DNA of 64,000 nt, taken from Rhodocyclaceae bacterium (GTDB lineage Bacteria > Pseudomonadota > Gammaproteobacteria > Burkholderiales > Rhodocyclaceae). The position numbers and the translations under genes are program-made. Shown here piece by piece: positions 54,503 to 63,385 of this stretch. The notes under the pieces were generated by a model. It saw only the letters and a list, made by a program, of their open reading frames with translations. It made no database searches and was not told the DNA's origin. Within the stretch, counting starts at the first letter, position 1; each line of letters opens with the position of its first letter. Where the stretch lies: assembly GCA_013426785.1 (NCBI GenBank), contig JACDZI010000008.1, positions 1 to 64,000 of the forward strand, written 5' to 3'.

Positions 54503-56041
54503 TCATCCTTTCTTCTTGCTGCTCTTGTCGGCCGCCGCCACGCCCTCGGCGCCGGGCTGGGCATCCAGTGCCGCTTCCAGTCGCTGGCAGATCGTGTGCA
54601 GGATCTTCACCCGCGCGAAGTTCTTGTCGTTGGCCTCCACCAGTGTCCAGGGGGCGTTGCCCGTGCTGGTGTGGTCGACCATATCGCACACGGCCTGATG
54701 GTATTCGTCCCACTTTTCGCGGTTGCGCCAGTCTTCCTCGGTGATCTTGAAGCGCTTGAACTCGATCTTCTCGCGCTCCTTGAAGCGCTTGAGCTGTTCT
54801 TCCTTGCTGATCTGCAGCCAGAACTTGACGATGATGACCCCGGAATCGGAAAGATCGTGCTCGAAATCGTTGATCTCGGCGAAGGCGCGCAGCCAGTCGG
54901 CATCGGCGCAGAAGCCCTCGACGCGCTCGACCAGTACGCGGCCGTACCAGGTGCGATCGAAGATGGACACCCGGCCGGTGCGCGGGATGTTGCGCCAGAA
55001 GCGCCACAGGTAAGGCTGGGCGCGTTCTTCCTCGGTCGGCGCGGCGACCGGTACGATCTGGTAGTCGCGCGCGTCCATCGCCGCGATGATGCGGCGGATC
55101 GCCCCGCCCTTGCCGGCCGCATCCGAGCCTTCGAAAGCGCACACCAAAGAACGGTTCTTGAAGCGTGGATCGCGTACCAGTTCCGAGAGCTTGCCCTGCC
55201 ACTTGGCCAGTTGCGTCTCGTAGTCGTCCTTGAGCATCAGGTTCTTCGGCTGCTTCAGTTCCGACAGCACGTCGCGGCCGTCGATGTTCGGCCGCGCCGG
55301 CGGCGCCACCGGCGTGGTCTGCCGGTCGGCATCGGCCAGCTTCTGGCGGATGGCTTCGAGCAGGATCTTGCCGGTGGTCAGCGAACGGTAACGGTCGTCC
55401 TCGCCCTCGATGATGATCCACGGCGCCCAAGGGGTATTGGTCATGCGCAATACGTGGCCGACCACGTCCTGCAGCTTGTCGTAGGTCTTGAGCCGGTCCC
55501 AGTTCCATTGGGTGACGCGCCAGGCGGTCTTGGGATCCTTTTCCAGCGCCTTGAGGCGGCGCTTCTGGCCGTCCTTGGTCAGGTGGAACCAGAACTTGAG
55601 CACCAGCGCGCCCTCGTTGACCAGCATGGCCTCGAAGCGGTTGATCTGGTCGATGCGCGCATCCATCGCCGCCTTGGTCATGCCGCCGTCGATGCGGTCG
55701 TGGATCGGGCTGGAATACCAGGAACCGGCGAAGATGCCGACGCGGCCCTTGGGCGGCAGGGCGCGCCAGTAGCGCCACATGAACGGCCGCTGGCGTTCCT
55801 CGTCGGTGGGCGCGGAGAAGGCGAGGGTGGAGATGTAGCGCGGGTCCATCCACTCGTAGAGCACGTTGATGGTTTCACCCTTGCCGGCGCCGTCCTGGCC
55901 GCTGACCAGTACGATCACCGGAATCTTGCCGTTCTCCTTGAGGTCCCACTGGGCGTCCTGCAGCGCCGCACGTAGGGCGGGCACTTCCTTCTTGTAGGTT
56001 TCCTTGTCGATCTTGTGACCCAGTTCCGCCGATTCGAACAT
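54503..56041 (-). CDS. pap: Polyphosphate:AMP phosphotransferase (two-domain PPK2)
   Basis: 512 residues with two PPK2 domains. Each has a Walker A (SGQDGAGKGE near 48 and EGSDAAGKGG in the second half) and a lid (WRYWRALPP and WRFWRNIP). Two-domain PPK2 class II enzymes phosphorylate AMP to ADP from polyphosphate. Spaced 12 bases from argA. Confidence 0.92.
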   Translation of the reverse strand: MFESAELGHKIDKETYKKEVPALRAALQDAQWDLKENGKIPVIVLVSGQDGAGKGETINVLYEWMDPRYISTLAFSAPTDEERQRPFMWRYWRALPPKGRVGIFAGSWYSSPIHDRIDGGMTKAAMDARIDQINRFEAMLVNEGALVLKFWFHLTKDGQKRRLKALEKDPKTAWRVTQWNWDRLKTYDKLQDVVGHVLRMTNTPWAPWIIIEGEDDRYRSLTTGKILLEAIRQKLADADRQTTPVAPPARPNIDGRDVLSELKQPKNLMLKDDYETQLAKWQGKLSELVRDPRFKNRSLVCAFEGSDAAGKGGAIRRIIAAMDARDYQIVPVAAPTEEERAQPYLWRFWRNIPRTGRVSIFDRTWYGRVLVERVEGFCADADWLRAFAEINDFEHDLSDSGVIIVKFWLQISKEEQLKRFKEREKIEFKRFKITEEDWRNREKWDEYHQAVCDMVDHTSTGNAPWTLVEANDKNFARVKILHTICQRLEAALDAQPGAEGVAAADKSSKKKG

Positions 56042-56051
56042 GTTGTTCTCC

Positions 56052-56801
56052 CTAGAAATCGCCCCACAATGACTGTAGCGCCGCCAGCAGTGCGATGCCG
56101 GCGGTTTCGGTGCGCAACACCCGCGGTCCCAGACTCACGGCCTGGAAACCGGCCACCTGTGCGGCCTGCATTTCCCCCGCCTCCCAGCCGCTCTCAGGAC
56201 CGACCAGCGCACTCACCGGGCCTGCCGGGCGCGGCAGCGACTTGAGGGAAACACCCCCCTCGGGCGCCAGTAGTATTCGGAGTGCATTCTGCTCCTCTTT
56301 TTGCTTCATTGTCTGTCCCAGATAGCGTGGCAAATCGATGACGGGCGCCACGCCGGGTACCCGGTTGCGGCCGCACTGTTCGCAGGCGGCACCGGCGATC
56401 TGGTTCCAGTGGGCGATGCGGCGCGCCAGCCGTTCGCCGGTCAGTTTGAGCACGCTGCGTTTGGCGGCCAGCGGCTGGATGGCGGTGATCCCCAGTTCGG
56501 TACATTTCTCCACCACCCAATCCATCTTGTCGCCGCCCGGCAAGCCCTGCACAAGGGTCACGGCCAGCGGCGCTTCGGCTTCGCGCGCGCTGAAGTCTTG
56601 CAACGCTACGCGTGCCGTCCTGCCAGCGCCGACTATTTCGGCCAGCCACTCGCCGCCCTGGCCATCGAACAGGATCACGTTGTCGCCGATTCCGAGTCGC
56701 AACACCCGCAGGGCATGATGTGCGGATGCGTCGGGCAGGTCCAGCAGCGCGCCGGGCGACAGGGTGCAGGTATCAGGGGGGCAGTGGAAGCGGGGTATCA
56801 T
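56052..56801 (-). CDS. rsmE: 16S rRNA (uracil1498-N3)-methyltransferase
   Basis: 249 residues. The PUA-like N-terminus (HALRVLRLGIGDNVILFDG) and the SPOUT knot at the end (LVGPESGWEAGEMQAAQ, LGPRVLRTETAGIAL) are RsmE. A repeat copy lies in frame at 56614-56638 (GAGRTAR), in the loop after the third strand. Divergent from the DUF748 gene with only 31 bases between the start codons. Confidence 0.95.
   Translation of the reverse strand: MIPRFHCPPDTCTLSPGALLDLPDASAHHALRVLRLGIGDNVILFDGQGGEWLAEIVGAGRTARVALQDFSAREAEAPLAVTLVQGLPGGDKMDWVVEKCTELGITAIQPLAAKRSVLKLTGERLARRIAHWNQIAGAACEQCGRNRVPGVAPVIDLPRYLGQTMKQKEEQNALRILLAPEGGVSLKSLPRPAGPVSALVGPESGWEAGEMQAAQVAGFQAVSLGPRVLRTETAGIALLAALQSLWGDF
56614..56638 (+). 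repeat. Dispersed repeat, copy 12
   Basis: In rsmE, two mismatches, read as VGAGRTAR. Confidence 0.85.
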
Positions 56802-56832
56802 TGATGCATTATTTCACACAGGCTGATTGCTC

Positions 56833-59800
56833 ATGGCGTTTGGGTTTCACCTGCCACTGCCCTTGTTGAAAAAGCTGGCGATCATCGCAGCCGGCGTGTT
56901 GGCTGCGGTGCTGTTGTTCCTCTGGCTGGCCCTGCCGCGCATTGTCCAGTCGCAGGCGGAAAGCTATGTGGCGGAAAAGACGGGCCATCGCCTGAGCATG
57001 GATCTGCCGCAGTTCAACCCATTCACGCTGAGCCTGCGGCTCGCCAGGCTGAAACTGGCCGATCCCGACGGCCAACCGCTGCTCGCCTTCGACGAGTTGC
57101 TGGTCGATTTCTCCGCGTCCAGTCTGCCCATGCGGGCCTGGGTGTTCGATTCGATCCGCCTCGACGGCCCGGCGGTGACACTGACCGAACTGCCGGGCGG
57201 CACGCTCAACTGGATGCCCTTTCTCGCGGCCTTCCAGGGCAAGGAAGAACAGCCGGCCTCCACCGGCCTGCCCCGCCTTGACATTCGCAGTTTCATTCTC
57301 GCCAACGGCCAACTCGATTTCGCCGACCGGCGCAGCACGCCCGGCTTCGCCGTGCAGGTCGAGCCGCTCGACCTGAACCTGACGGATGTCGCCACCCTGC
57401 CCGACGATAGCGGCACTTTCAGGATTGCCGCCCGGACCTCGCTGGGCGCGCAGCTTGACCTGGCGGGCAAGCTGGACCTCGACCCACTCATGCTGGCTGG
57501 CACCGTGCAGATCAAGGGCTTGCCGCTCGACCCGTTGGCACTTTACCTGAAGGACGTGTTGCCGGTCGCGCCGGCCGGGGTTGCCGCAGTGACGGCCAGC
57601 TACCGGATTGGCAATGGCGGCAAGCAGCTGAAAGTGTTGATCGACCAGATCGAAGCGCAGGTGACCGGCCTGTGCGTGCCGCTCGATGCCCAAGGCACCG
57701 GCGTGGCGCTCGGCAGCGTGGCCTTGCAGGGCGGTAGCGTCGATCTGGCGGCACGGCAGGCCAGGCTGACCAAGCTGACGCTCGGTCAGCTCAATCTCAG
57801 CGCCGTGCGCAATGCCGCAGGTGAGATCGATCTCGTCAAGGCATTCGCGGCGCTGACGAGTCGCCGCTCCGAGGCAGCCTCCGCCGCGCCCGCAACGGCT
57901 TCCTCACCCTGGGACTTCCGGATCGAACAGTTCGCTATCGCCGACTCCACCGTGTCCTTCCGCGACGAAGGCGTGTCGCCTGCTGCGGAATTCCGCATCG
58001 AGGGCCTGGCCCTCCAGGTCAAGGATATCAGCGAAGACCTCAAGTCGCCCTTGCCGGTCAGCCTGAGCTTCGATGTCGCCGGCGGCGGCCGCTTCGAAGG
58101 CGCGGGGACGGTCATCCCCGGCGTGCCGAGCGCCGACCTCAAGCTCAAGCTGACCGACCTGGCGCTCAAGCCGGCCGAGCCTTACCTCGCGAGCAAGGCG
58201 ACCCTCGACATCGTCAGCGGCCGCCTGTCCAGCGAGGGGCGCGTGACTCTGGATGACAAGGGGCCGGCCTATCGCGGCGATTTTTCCCTGCGGGAACTGC
58301 GTATCAACGAGGCGGGTACCAGCGACAGCCTGCTGGCTTGGAAAAACCTCGCCACCAACGAACTGAAAGTGACGCCGCAGCGGCTCGACATCGGCGAACT
58401 GCGCCTGGGTGGGTTGAATACCCAGCTGATCATCAGCAAGGACAAGACCGTCAATTTCCAGAAGGTGATGAGGTCGGCACCCGCTCCCGCCACTACGGAA
58501 CCGGCGCCTGCCGCCGTCCCGCCAGCGCCGACTTTTTTGGTCAATATCGACCGGCTGCGCTTCTACACGGGTTCACTCTACTTCGCCGATCATTCGCTGC
58601 TGTTGCATTTTGGCACGCGCATCCACGGCCTGCGCGGCAGCATCAATCATCTGTCCTCGCAGCCCGGCGGGGCGCACGGCCAGGTCGAACTGGAAGGCGA
58701 GGTGGACGACTACGGCATGGCGCGCGCCATCGGCCAGGTCGACCTGTTCGATCCGACCGGCTTCATGGATCTGCGCGTGCTGTTCAAGAATGTCGAGATG
58801 ACGCGCCTGACGCCTTATGCGGCCACCTTCGCCGGCCGCAAGATCGATTCCGGCAAGCTTTCGCTCGACCTACGTTACCAGATCAAGCAGCGCCAACTGC
58901 AGGGTGACAATCGCGTCATCATCGACCGGCTGACGCTCGGCGAACGCGTCGAGAGCGCGACTGCGAAGGACCTGCCCCTCGACCTGGCGATCGCCATTCT
59001 TGAGGACTCCGACGGGCGCATCGACCTCGGCCTGCCGGTCACCGGCAACCTCGACGATCCCGAGTTCAGCTATGGCGCCATCGTCTGGATGGCGATCAAA
59101 AATGTCCTGACCAAGATTGTGACCGCGCCCTTCCGTGCGCTGGCCTCGCTGTTCGGCGGCAGCGACCCGGTCGAGAGTATCGCCTTCGAGGCGGGCGTAG
59201 ACAAGCTCACGCCGCCCGAGCGTGAAAAGTTGGTGCGTCTCGCCGAGGGGCTGGCGAAGCGGCCCGGCCTGAACCTGGCGGTGGCGGGGATCTTCGCCGA
59301 GGCCGATCACGTCGCCCTGCAGGATGTGCAACTGCGGCGCGCCGTGATGGCGCGCATGGGGCAGCGCGTTTCCGAGAACTGGGACCCCGGCCCGCTGTCG
59401 ACCGGCCTGCTGGCGGTGCGCGAGGCATTGGAAAAACTGTATGGCGATCGCTTGGGCGGCAGCGACCTGGCGGCACTGAAGGAAGGTTTCCGCAAGGCCA
59501 ATCCCGGCCAGCTCGAGGAGAACCTCGCGGGCAGGATGATGTCGCGCTTGTCCGGCCTGCTGCGCGAAAAGAAAACGCTGAGCGAAGAGGAGGTGAGCCG
59601 TCTCGCCGGCGCCGACTTTTATGCCATCCTGTACGAACGCTTGCGCCCCACCGAGAGAGTCAGTGACGAACGTTTGCTGGCGCTCGGCAAGGCGCGCGGC
59701 GACGCGGCCCTGGCGACCCTCAGGGAAACCGGCCTGGCGACCGACCGCATCCACCCGCTGCCGCCGGAAAAGGGCGAAGGCAGCGAAGGCACCGTCCCGC

Positions 59801-59835
59801 TCAAACTGGTGTTCGAGCCCGTCATGAAAGACTGA
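56833..59835 (+). CDS. DUF748 envelope protein (AsmA-like)
   Basis: About 1000 residues from ATG 56833. One N-terminal helix (about 15-35) anchors the protein in the inner membrane. Long beta-rich repeats of the DUF748/AsmA-like type follow, with FNPFTLSLRLARLKLADPDG in the first. Such proteins form lipid-transfer bridges across the periplasm or act in envelope upkeep. Two repeat copies are in frame: 58513-58537 (AVPPAPTF, after an Ala/Pro linker) and 59597-59621 (RLAGADF). The linker copy looks like an addition at a domain junction. Confidence 0.85.
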   Translation: MAFGFHLPLPLLKKLAIIAAGVLAAVLLFLWLALPRIVQSQAESYVAEKTGHRLSMDLPQFNPFTLSLRLARLKLADPDGQPLLAFDELLVDFSASSLPMRAWVFDSIRLDGPAVTLTELPGGTLNWMPFLAAFQGKEEQPASTGLPRLDIRSFILANGQLDFADRRSTPGFAVQVEPLDLNLTDVATLPDDSGTFRIAARTSLGAQLDLAGKLDLDPLMLAGTVQIKGLPLDPLALYLKDVLPVAPAGVAAVTASYRIGNGGKQLKVLIDQIEAQVTGLCVPLDAQGTGVALGSVALQGGSVDLAARQARLTKLTLGQLNLSAVRNAAGEIDLVKAFAALTSRRSEAASAAPATASSPWDFRIEQFAIADSTVSFRDEGVSPAAEFRIEGLALQVKDISEDLKSPLPVSLSFDVAGGGRFEGAGTVIPGVPSADLKLKLTDLALKPAEPYLASKATLDIVSGRLSSEGRVTLDDKGPAYRGDFSLRELRINEAGTSDSLLAWKNLATNELKVTPQRLDIGELRLGGLNTQLIISKDKTVNFQKVMRSAPAPATTEPAPAAVPPAPTFLVNIDRLRFYTGSLYFADHSLLLHFGTRIHGLRGSINHLSSQPGGAHGQVELEGEVDDYGMARAIGQVDLFDPTGFMDLRVLFKNVEMTRLTPYAATFAGRKIDSGKLSLDLRYQIKQRQLQGDNRVIIDRLTLGERVESATAKDLPLDLAIAILEDSDGRIDLGLPVTGNLDDPEFSYGAIVWMAIKNVLTKIVTAPFRALASLFGGSDPVESIAFEAGVDKLTPPEREKLVRLAEGLAKRPGLNLAVAGIFAEADHVALQDVQLRRAVMARMGQRVSENWDPGPLSTGLLAVREALEKLYGDRLGGSDLAALKEGFRKANPGQLEENLAGRMMSRLSGLLREKKTLSEEEVSRLAGADFYAILYERLRPTERVSDERLLALGKARGDAALATLRETGLATDRIHPLPPEKGEGSEGTVPLKLVFEPVMKD
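58513..58537 (+). repeat. Dispersed repeat, copy 13 (perfect)
   Basis: In the DUF748 gene at an Ala/Pro linker, encodes AVPPAPTF. Confidence 0.92.
59597..59621 (+). repeat. Dispersed repeat, copy 14
   Basis: In the DUF748 gene, three mismatches, read as SRLAGADF; could be chance coding similarity. Confidence 0.6.
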
Positions 59836-59847
59836 AAGGAGAATCGC

Positions 59848-60402
59848 ATGGCCAGTACCCCTACCCCCGTCTGCAATTTCGGCTTCAAGGCGCCCGATTT
59901 TTCACTGCCGGGGGTTGATGGCAAGCAGCACACCCTGGAAAGTGCGCGTGGCCCGAACGGCCTGCTGGTGATGTTCATCTGCAATCACTGTCCCTACGTC
60001 AAGGCGGTGATCGATCGTATCGTGCGCGACGCCACCGAACTGGAAATGATCGGGGTGAACAGCATCGCCATCATGAGCAACGATGCGACCGCGTATCCCG
60101 AAGATTCCTGGGACGGCATGGTCGAGTTCGCGCATCGCCACGCCTTGCCCTTCCCCTATGTACTCGACGAGACGCAGGCAGTCGCCAAGGCCTATGGTGC
60201 CGTGTGCACGCCGGATTTCTTCGGTTTCAACTGGAACCTCGAACTGCAATACCGTGGCCGGCTCGATGCGTCGGGCAAGGAGCCGGCACCCGCGGATGTG
60301 CGTCGCGACCTCTTCCTGGGCATGAAGGACATGATGCATGCGGGCCAGGGCCCGCGTGACCAGATTGCCAGCATCGGTTGCTCGATCAAGTGGCGCGTAT
60401 GA
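59848..60402 (+). CDS. Thioredoxin-fold / AhpC-TSA-like protein
   Basis: 184 residues behind AAAGGAGA. FKAPDFSLPGVDGK opens the peroxiredoxin-like fold; FICNHCPYVKAV has one Cys of the CxxC-type site (NHCP), and VCTPDFFGF is the cis-Pro side. The family of thioredoxin-like proteins with NHCPYV is widespread and poorly studied. Redox role probable. Confidence 0.8.
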   Translation: MASTPTPVCNFGFKAPDFSLPGVDGKQHTLESARGPNGLLVMFICNHCPYVKAVIDRIVRDATELEMIGVNSIAIMSNDATAYPEDSWDGMVEFAHRHALPFPYVLDETQAVAKAYGAVCTPDFFGFNWNLELQYRGRLDASGKEPAPADVRRDLFLGMKDMMHAGQGPRDQIASIGCSIKWRV

Positions 60403-60410
60403 TGGATTCC

Positions 60411-60434
60411 GCCGTCCTGCCAGCGCCGACTTTT
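60411..60434 (+). repeat. Dispersed repeat, copy 15
   Basis: One mismatch; lies between the thioredoxin-fold gene and the histidine kinase, ending one base before the kinase ATG. Confidence 0.9.
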
Positions 60435-60435
60435 C

Positions 60436-62361
60436 ATGACCGAGCCCCACGTTTCCCTGCCAGGCAATCCCCATAGCGATGTGCGCTTCGAGCATGTCTT
60501 CGTTGCGATGTCGGAAGGCATGGCATTGCATCGTGTCGTTTACGATCCTGCCGGCAAGGCCAGCGACTATCTGATTCTCGATGTCAATCCGGCCTTCGAA
60601 CAGCAGACCGGGCTGACCAGGGATGCCGTTGTCGGTCATTGGGCCTCCAAAGTCTATGGCGCGGAGGCGGCCCCTTTTCTCGAAATCTATGCGGAAGTCG
60701 CGCGCACCGGGAAGCCAGCAGTGTTCGACCAGTATTTCGCTCCCCTGGACCGGCATTTCCACATCAGCGTGTTTTCGCCGGGCCCCGACCAGTTCGCGAC
60801 GATCTTCGCGGACATCACGGTGCGGACACGAATGGAACAGCAGTTGCGCAATGCGCACGAGCAAGTGCAAAGCATACTCAAGGCGATTCCCGACCTGTTG
60901 TTTGAGGTCGGGCTGGACGGGTGCTACCACGACTACCACTCGCCGCGCAGCGAGGTGCTGGCCGTTTCCTGCGAAACTCTGCTGGGCAGGCGGGTAAGCG
61001 ACATTCTGCCGGCCACCGCCGCCGCTGTTTGTCTGCACGCATTGCAGGAGGCAGATGCGAGAGGCTTTACCTCCGGTCAGACCTTTGCCCTGACCCTGGA
61101 CGGCGAGGAAAAATGGTTCGAGCTTTCGATTGCGCGCAAGGAGGGTGAATATCCCGACGGGCCGCGCTTTGTCGTGCTTTCGCGCGACATCACCGGACGC
61201 GTCGTGGCCGAGGCGGCCAATCGTGCCAAAAGTTCCTTCCTGGCCAACATGTCGCACGAGATCCGCACGCCGCTCAATGCCATCACCGGCATGGCGCATC
61301 TGATCCGGCGCGCCGGTGGCCTGCCCGCTGATCAGACCGAGCGGCTCGACAAGCTCGAAGCGGCCGGCGAACATCTACTCGAACTCATCAATGCCATCCT
61401 CGACCTCTCCAAGATTGAGGCGGGCAAGTTCGAGCTGGAAGAGCTTCCCTTGCAGGTCGAGAGCATTCTGGGCCATGTTGTCTCGATCTTGCACGAGCGG
61501 GCGCGGGCCAAGCATCTGAATCTGATCATCGAGGTGCATGATCTGCCGCGGCATTTGCTGGGCGATCCGACCCGGCTGCAACAGGCTCTGCTCAATTACG
61601 CCGCCAATGCTGTCAAATTCACCGAAGCCGACACCATCACCCTGCGTGCCCGGGTTGTGGAAGAAACCGCCGAGGAGGCGCTCCTGCGCTTCGAGGTGCA
61701 GGACATGGGCATCGGCATCGCGCCGGACATCCTGCCCAAACTCTTCACCGCCTTCGAGCAGGCCGACAACACCACTACCCGCAAATATGGCGGTACCGGG
61801 CTGGGGTTGGCCATCACCCGCAAACTCGCCCGTCTCATGGGCGGGGATGCCGGCGTCACCAGCACGCCGGGCAGCGGCAGCACCTTCTGGTTTACCGCCC
61901 GGCTGCGGCTGGGCGAGTCATCCGCTGCCGTAGCTGCGGATGACCGGGTGCTCCGCGCCGAAGATATCCTGATACGCGACCATGCCGGTCGTCGCGTCCT
62001 GCTCGTGGAAGATGAGCCGATCAATCAGGAAATCACCCTGATGCTGTTGGAGGATGTCGGGCAGCGGGTGGATCTTGCCGAGGATGGTGTGGCTGCTGTT
62101 GAACTGGCCAGCTGCAACCACTATGACCTGATCCTGATGGACATGCAGATGCCGCGGATGGATGGCCTGGAAGCCACTATCCGGATTCGCCAACAGTCCG
62201 GGGGTGCCAGCGTGCCGATCCTGGCACTGACCGCCAATGCCTTTGCCGAGGACCGGGCACGCTGTTTCGCCGTCGGCATGAACGATTTCATCGCCAAGCC
62301 GGTCAAGCCGGATGCGTTGTTCGAGGCCTTGCTGAAATGGCTTTCCGAGGGCCGTCGCTGA
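60436..62361 (+). CDS. PAS-containing hybrid sensor histidine kinase
   Basis: 641 residues, probably cytoplasmic (no membrane helix). Two PAS-like domains (about 15-130 and 142-255), a HisKA domain with the phosphorylated His274 ([10 protein letters not shown]), an HATPase (NAVKF, DMGIGI, GTGLGL) and a C-terminal receiver with Asp569 and Lys621. The signal is unknown. No separate output regulator is nearby. The dispersed repeat at 60411-60434 occupies the ribosome-binding region directly before its ATG. Confidence 0.93.
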   Translation: MTEPHVSLPGNPHSDVRFEHVFVAMSEGMALHRVVYDPAGKASDYLILDVNPAFEQQTGLTRDAVVGHWASKVYGAEAAPFLEIYAEVARTGKPAVFDQYFAPLDRHFHISVFSPGPDQFATIFADITVRTRMEQQLRNAHEQVQSILKAIPDLLFEVGLDGCYHDYHSPRSEVLAVSCETLLGRRVSDILPATAAAVCLHALQEADARGFTSGQTFALTLDGEEKWFELSIARKEGEYPDGPRFVVLSRDITGRVVAEAANRAKSSFLANMSHEIRTPLNAITGMAHLIRRAGGLPADQTERLDKLEAAGEHLLELINAILDLSKIEAGKFELEELPLQVESILGHVVSILHERARAKHLNLIIEVHDLPRHLLGDPTRLQQALLNYAANAVKFTEADTITLRARVVEETAEEALLRFEVQDMGIGIAPDILPKLFTAFEQADNTTTRKYGGTGLGLAITRKLARLMGGDAGVTSTPGSGSTFWFTARLRLGESSAAVAADDRVLRAEDILIRDHAGRRVLLVEDEPINQEITLMLLEDVGQRVDLAEDGVAAVELASCNHYDLILMDMQMPRMDGLEATIRIRQQSGGASVPILALTANAFAEDRARCFAVGMNDFIAKPVKPDALFEALLKWLSEGRR

Positions 62362-62378
62362 ATTCGAATTCCCGGGCC

Positions 62379-62392
62379 CGCGCCGACTTTTT
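62379..62392 (+). repeat. Dispersed repeat, partial copy 16
   Basis: Only the CGCCGACTTTTT end is present, overlapping the cbbR stop codon. Confidence 0.55.
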
Positions 62393-63314
62393 ATCGCTTG
62401 ATGACGGGAGGTTCCGCCAGCAGCTTCGGTGCCTCGGTGAGCAGGAAGTTGCGAAAGGTTGCGGCGAGCGGCAGCAACTCCTTTTCGGCGCGATGCACGA
62501 CGAACCAGCGGCGCACAATCGGCGTGCCGGTGACCGGCAGTTTGACCAGGCGGGCAACCTCGCATTCGAGCGACACGGTATGCGCCGAAATGAAGGCGAG
62601 CCCCAACCCGGCCATAACCGCCTGCTTGATAGTCTCATTGCCGAGCATTTCGATCGACTGACGTGGCGCGATGCCGGCATCGGCGAAGTAGCGCTCCATG
62701 GTTGCGCGTGTGCCGGCACCGGGTTCGCGGATCAGGAAGGTTTCGTCGTTGAGCAAGTGCGGGGCGATCTGTTGGTGCAGGGCGAGCGGGTGATCCGGTG
62801 GCGCGATGATGACCAGCGGATGGTCGGCGAAGGCTTCCGCCACGGTGGCGAATTCCTGCGGCGGTTGGCCCATGATGGCGAGGTCGATCTCGTTGTCGGC
62901 CAGTTGCCGCACGATGGTCTGGCGGTTGAATACGCGCAGGTCGATCTCGACGCCCGGCTGGCGGCGGCGGAATTCCGCCAGCAGGCGTGGCGCGAAATAT
63001 TTCGAAGTGCTGACCACGCCGATCGACAGGTGACCGCCGCGTACCCCCTTGATTGCCGCGAGCGCTTCCTCGGCTTCGCGCAACTGCTGGGCGATCAGCC
63101 GCGCATGGCGGGCGACCTCCTTGCCGGCATCGGTGAGGTAAACCTTCTTGCCGACCATTTCGGTGAGTGGCAGCCCGGCCGATTCCTCGATCTGCTTGAC
63201 CTGCATCGACACGGCCGGCTGAGTGAGGTGCAATTCCTCGGCGGCGCGCGAGAACGACAAATGCCGCGCCACGGACTCGAAAACTTTTAGCTGTCTAAGG
63301 GTGACGTGTTTCAT
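62391..63314 (-). CDS. cbbR: LysR-type regulator of CO2 fixation genes
   Basis: 307 residues. The N-terminal LysR helix-turn-helix (LRQLKVFESVARHLSFSRAAEELHLTQPAVS) and the effector domain with GVVSTSKYFAPRLLAEF and FLIREPGAGTR match CbbR. It activates Calvin-cycle genes in response to metabolites such as NADPH. Divergent from cbbY across 71 bases with a LysR box. Confidence 0.9.
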   Translation of the reverse strand: MKHVTLRQLKVFESVARHLSFSRAAEELHLTQPAVSMQVKQIEESAGLPLTEMVGKKVYLTDAGKEVARHARLIAQQLREAEEALAAIKGVRGGHLSIGVVSTSKYFAPRLLAEFRRRQPGVEIDLRVFNRQTIVRQLADNEIDLAIMGQPPQEFATVAEAFADHPLVIIAPPDHPLALHQQIAPHLLNDETFLIREPGAGTRATMERYFADAGIAPRQSIEMLGNETIKQAVMAGLGLAFISAHTVSLECEVARLVKLPVTGTPIVRRWFVVHRAEKELLPLAATFRNFLLTEAPKLLAEPPVIKR

Positions 63315-63323
63315 GGCTGAACT

Positions 63324-63338
63324 TTATCATTGCAATAA
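63324..63338. promoter_or_regulatory. LysR-type binding box between cbbR and cbbY
   Basis: TTATCATTGCAATAA has the T-N11-A pattern of LysR sites around a perfect ATTGCAAT palindrome. It lies 10 bases before the cbbR start, the normal place for autoregulation together with control of the divergent gene. Confidence 0.6.
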
Positions 63339-63385
63339 GAAATTGTGAATGTCACTTATGATGATGAACCATTATCTTTCGCGCC

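Noticed and set aside
54215-55975. 586-codon plus-strand frame opposite argA and pap
   Set aside because: Spans the antisense of two real genes.
62360-62378. Run of restriction-site-like bases (GAATTC, GAATTC, CCCGGG, GGGCCC) suggesting vector sequence
   Set aside because: Flanked on both sides by ordinary chromosomal genes and a truncated repeat; most likely chance.
22261-62392. CRISPR array
   Set aside because: Repeats are scattered over 40 kb in both orientations without regular spacers, and no cas genes are present.
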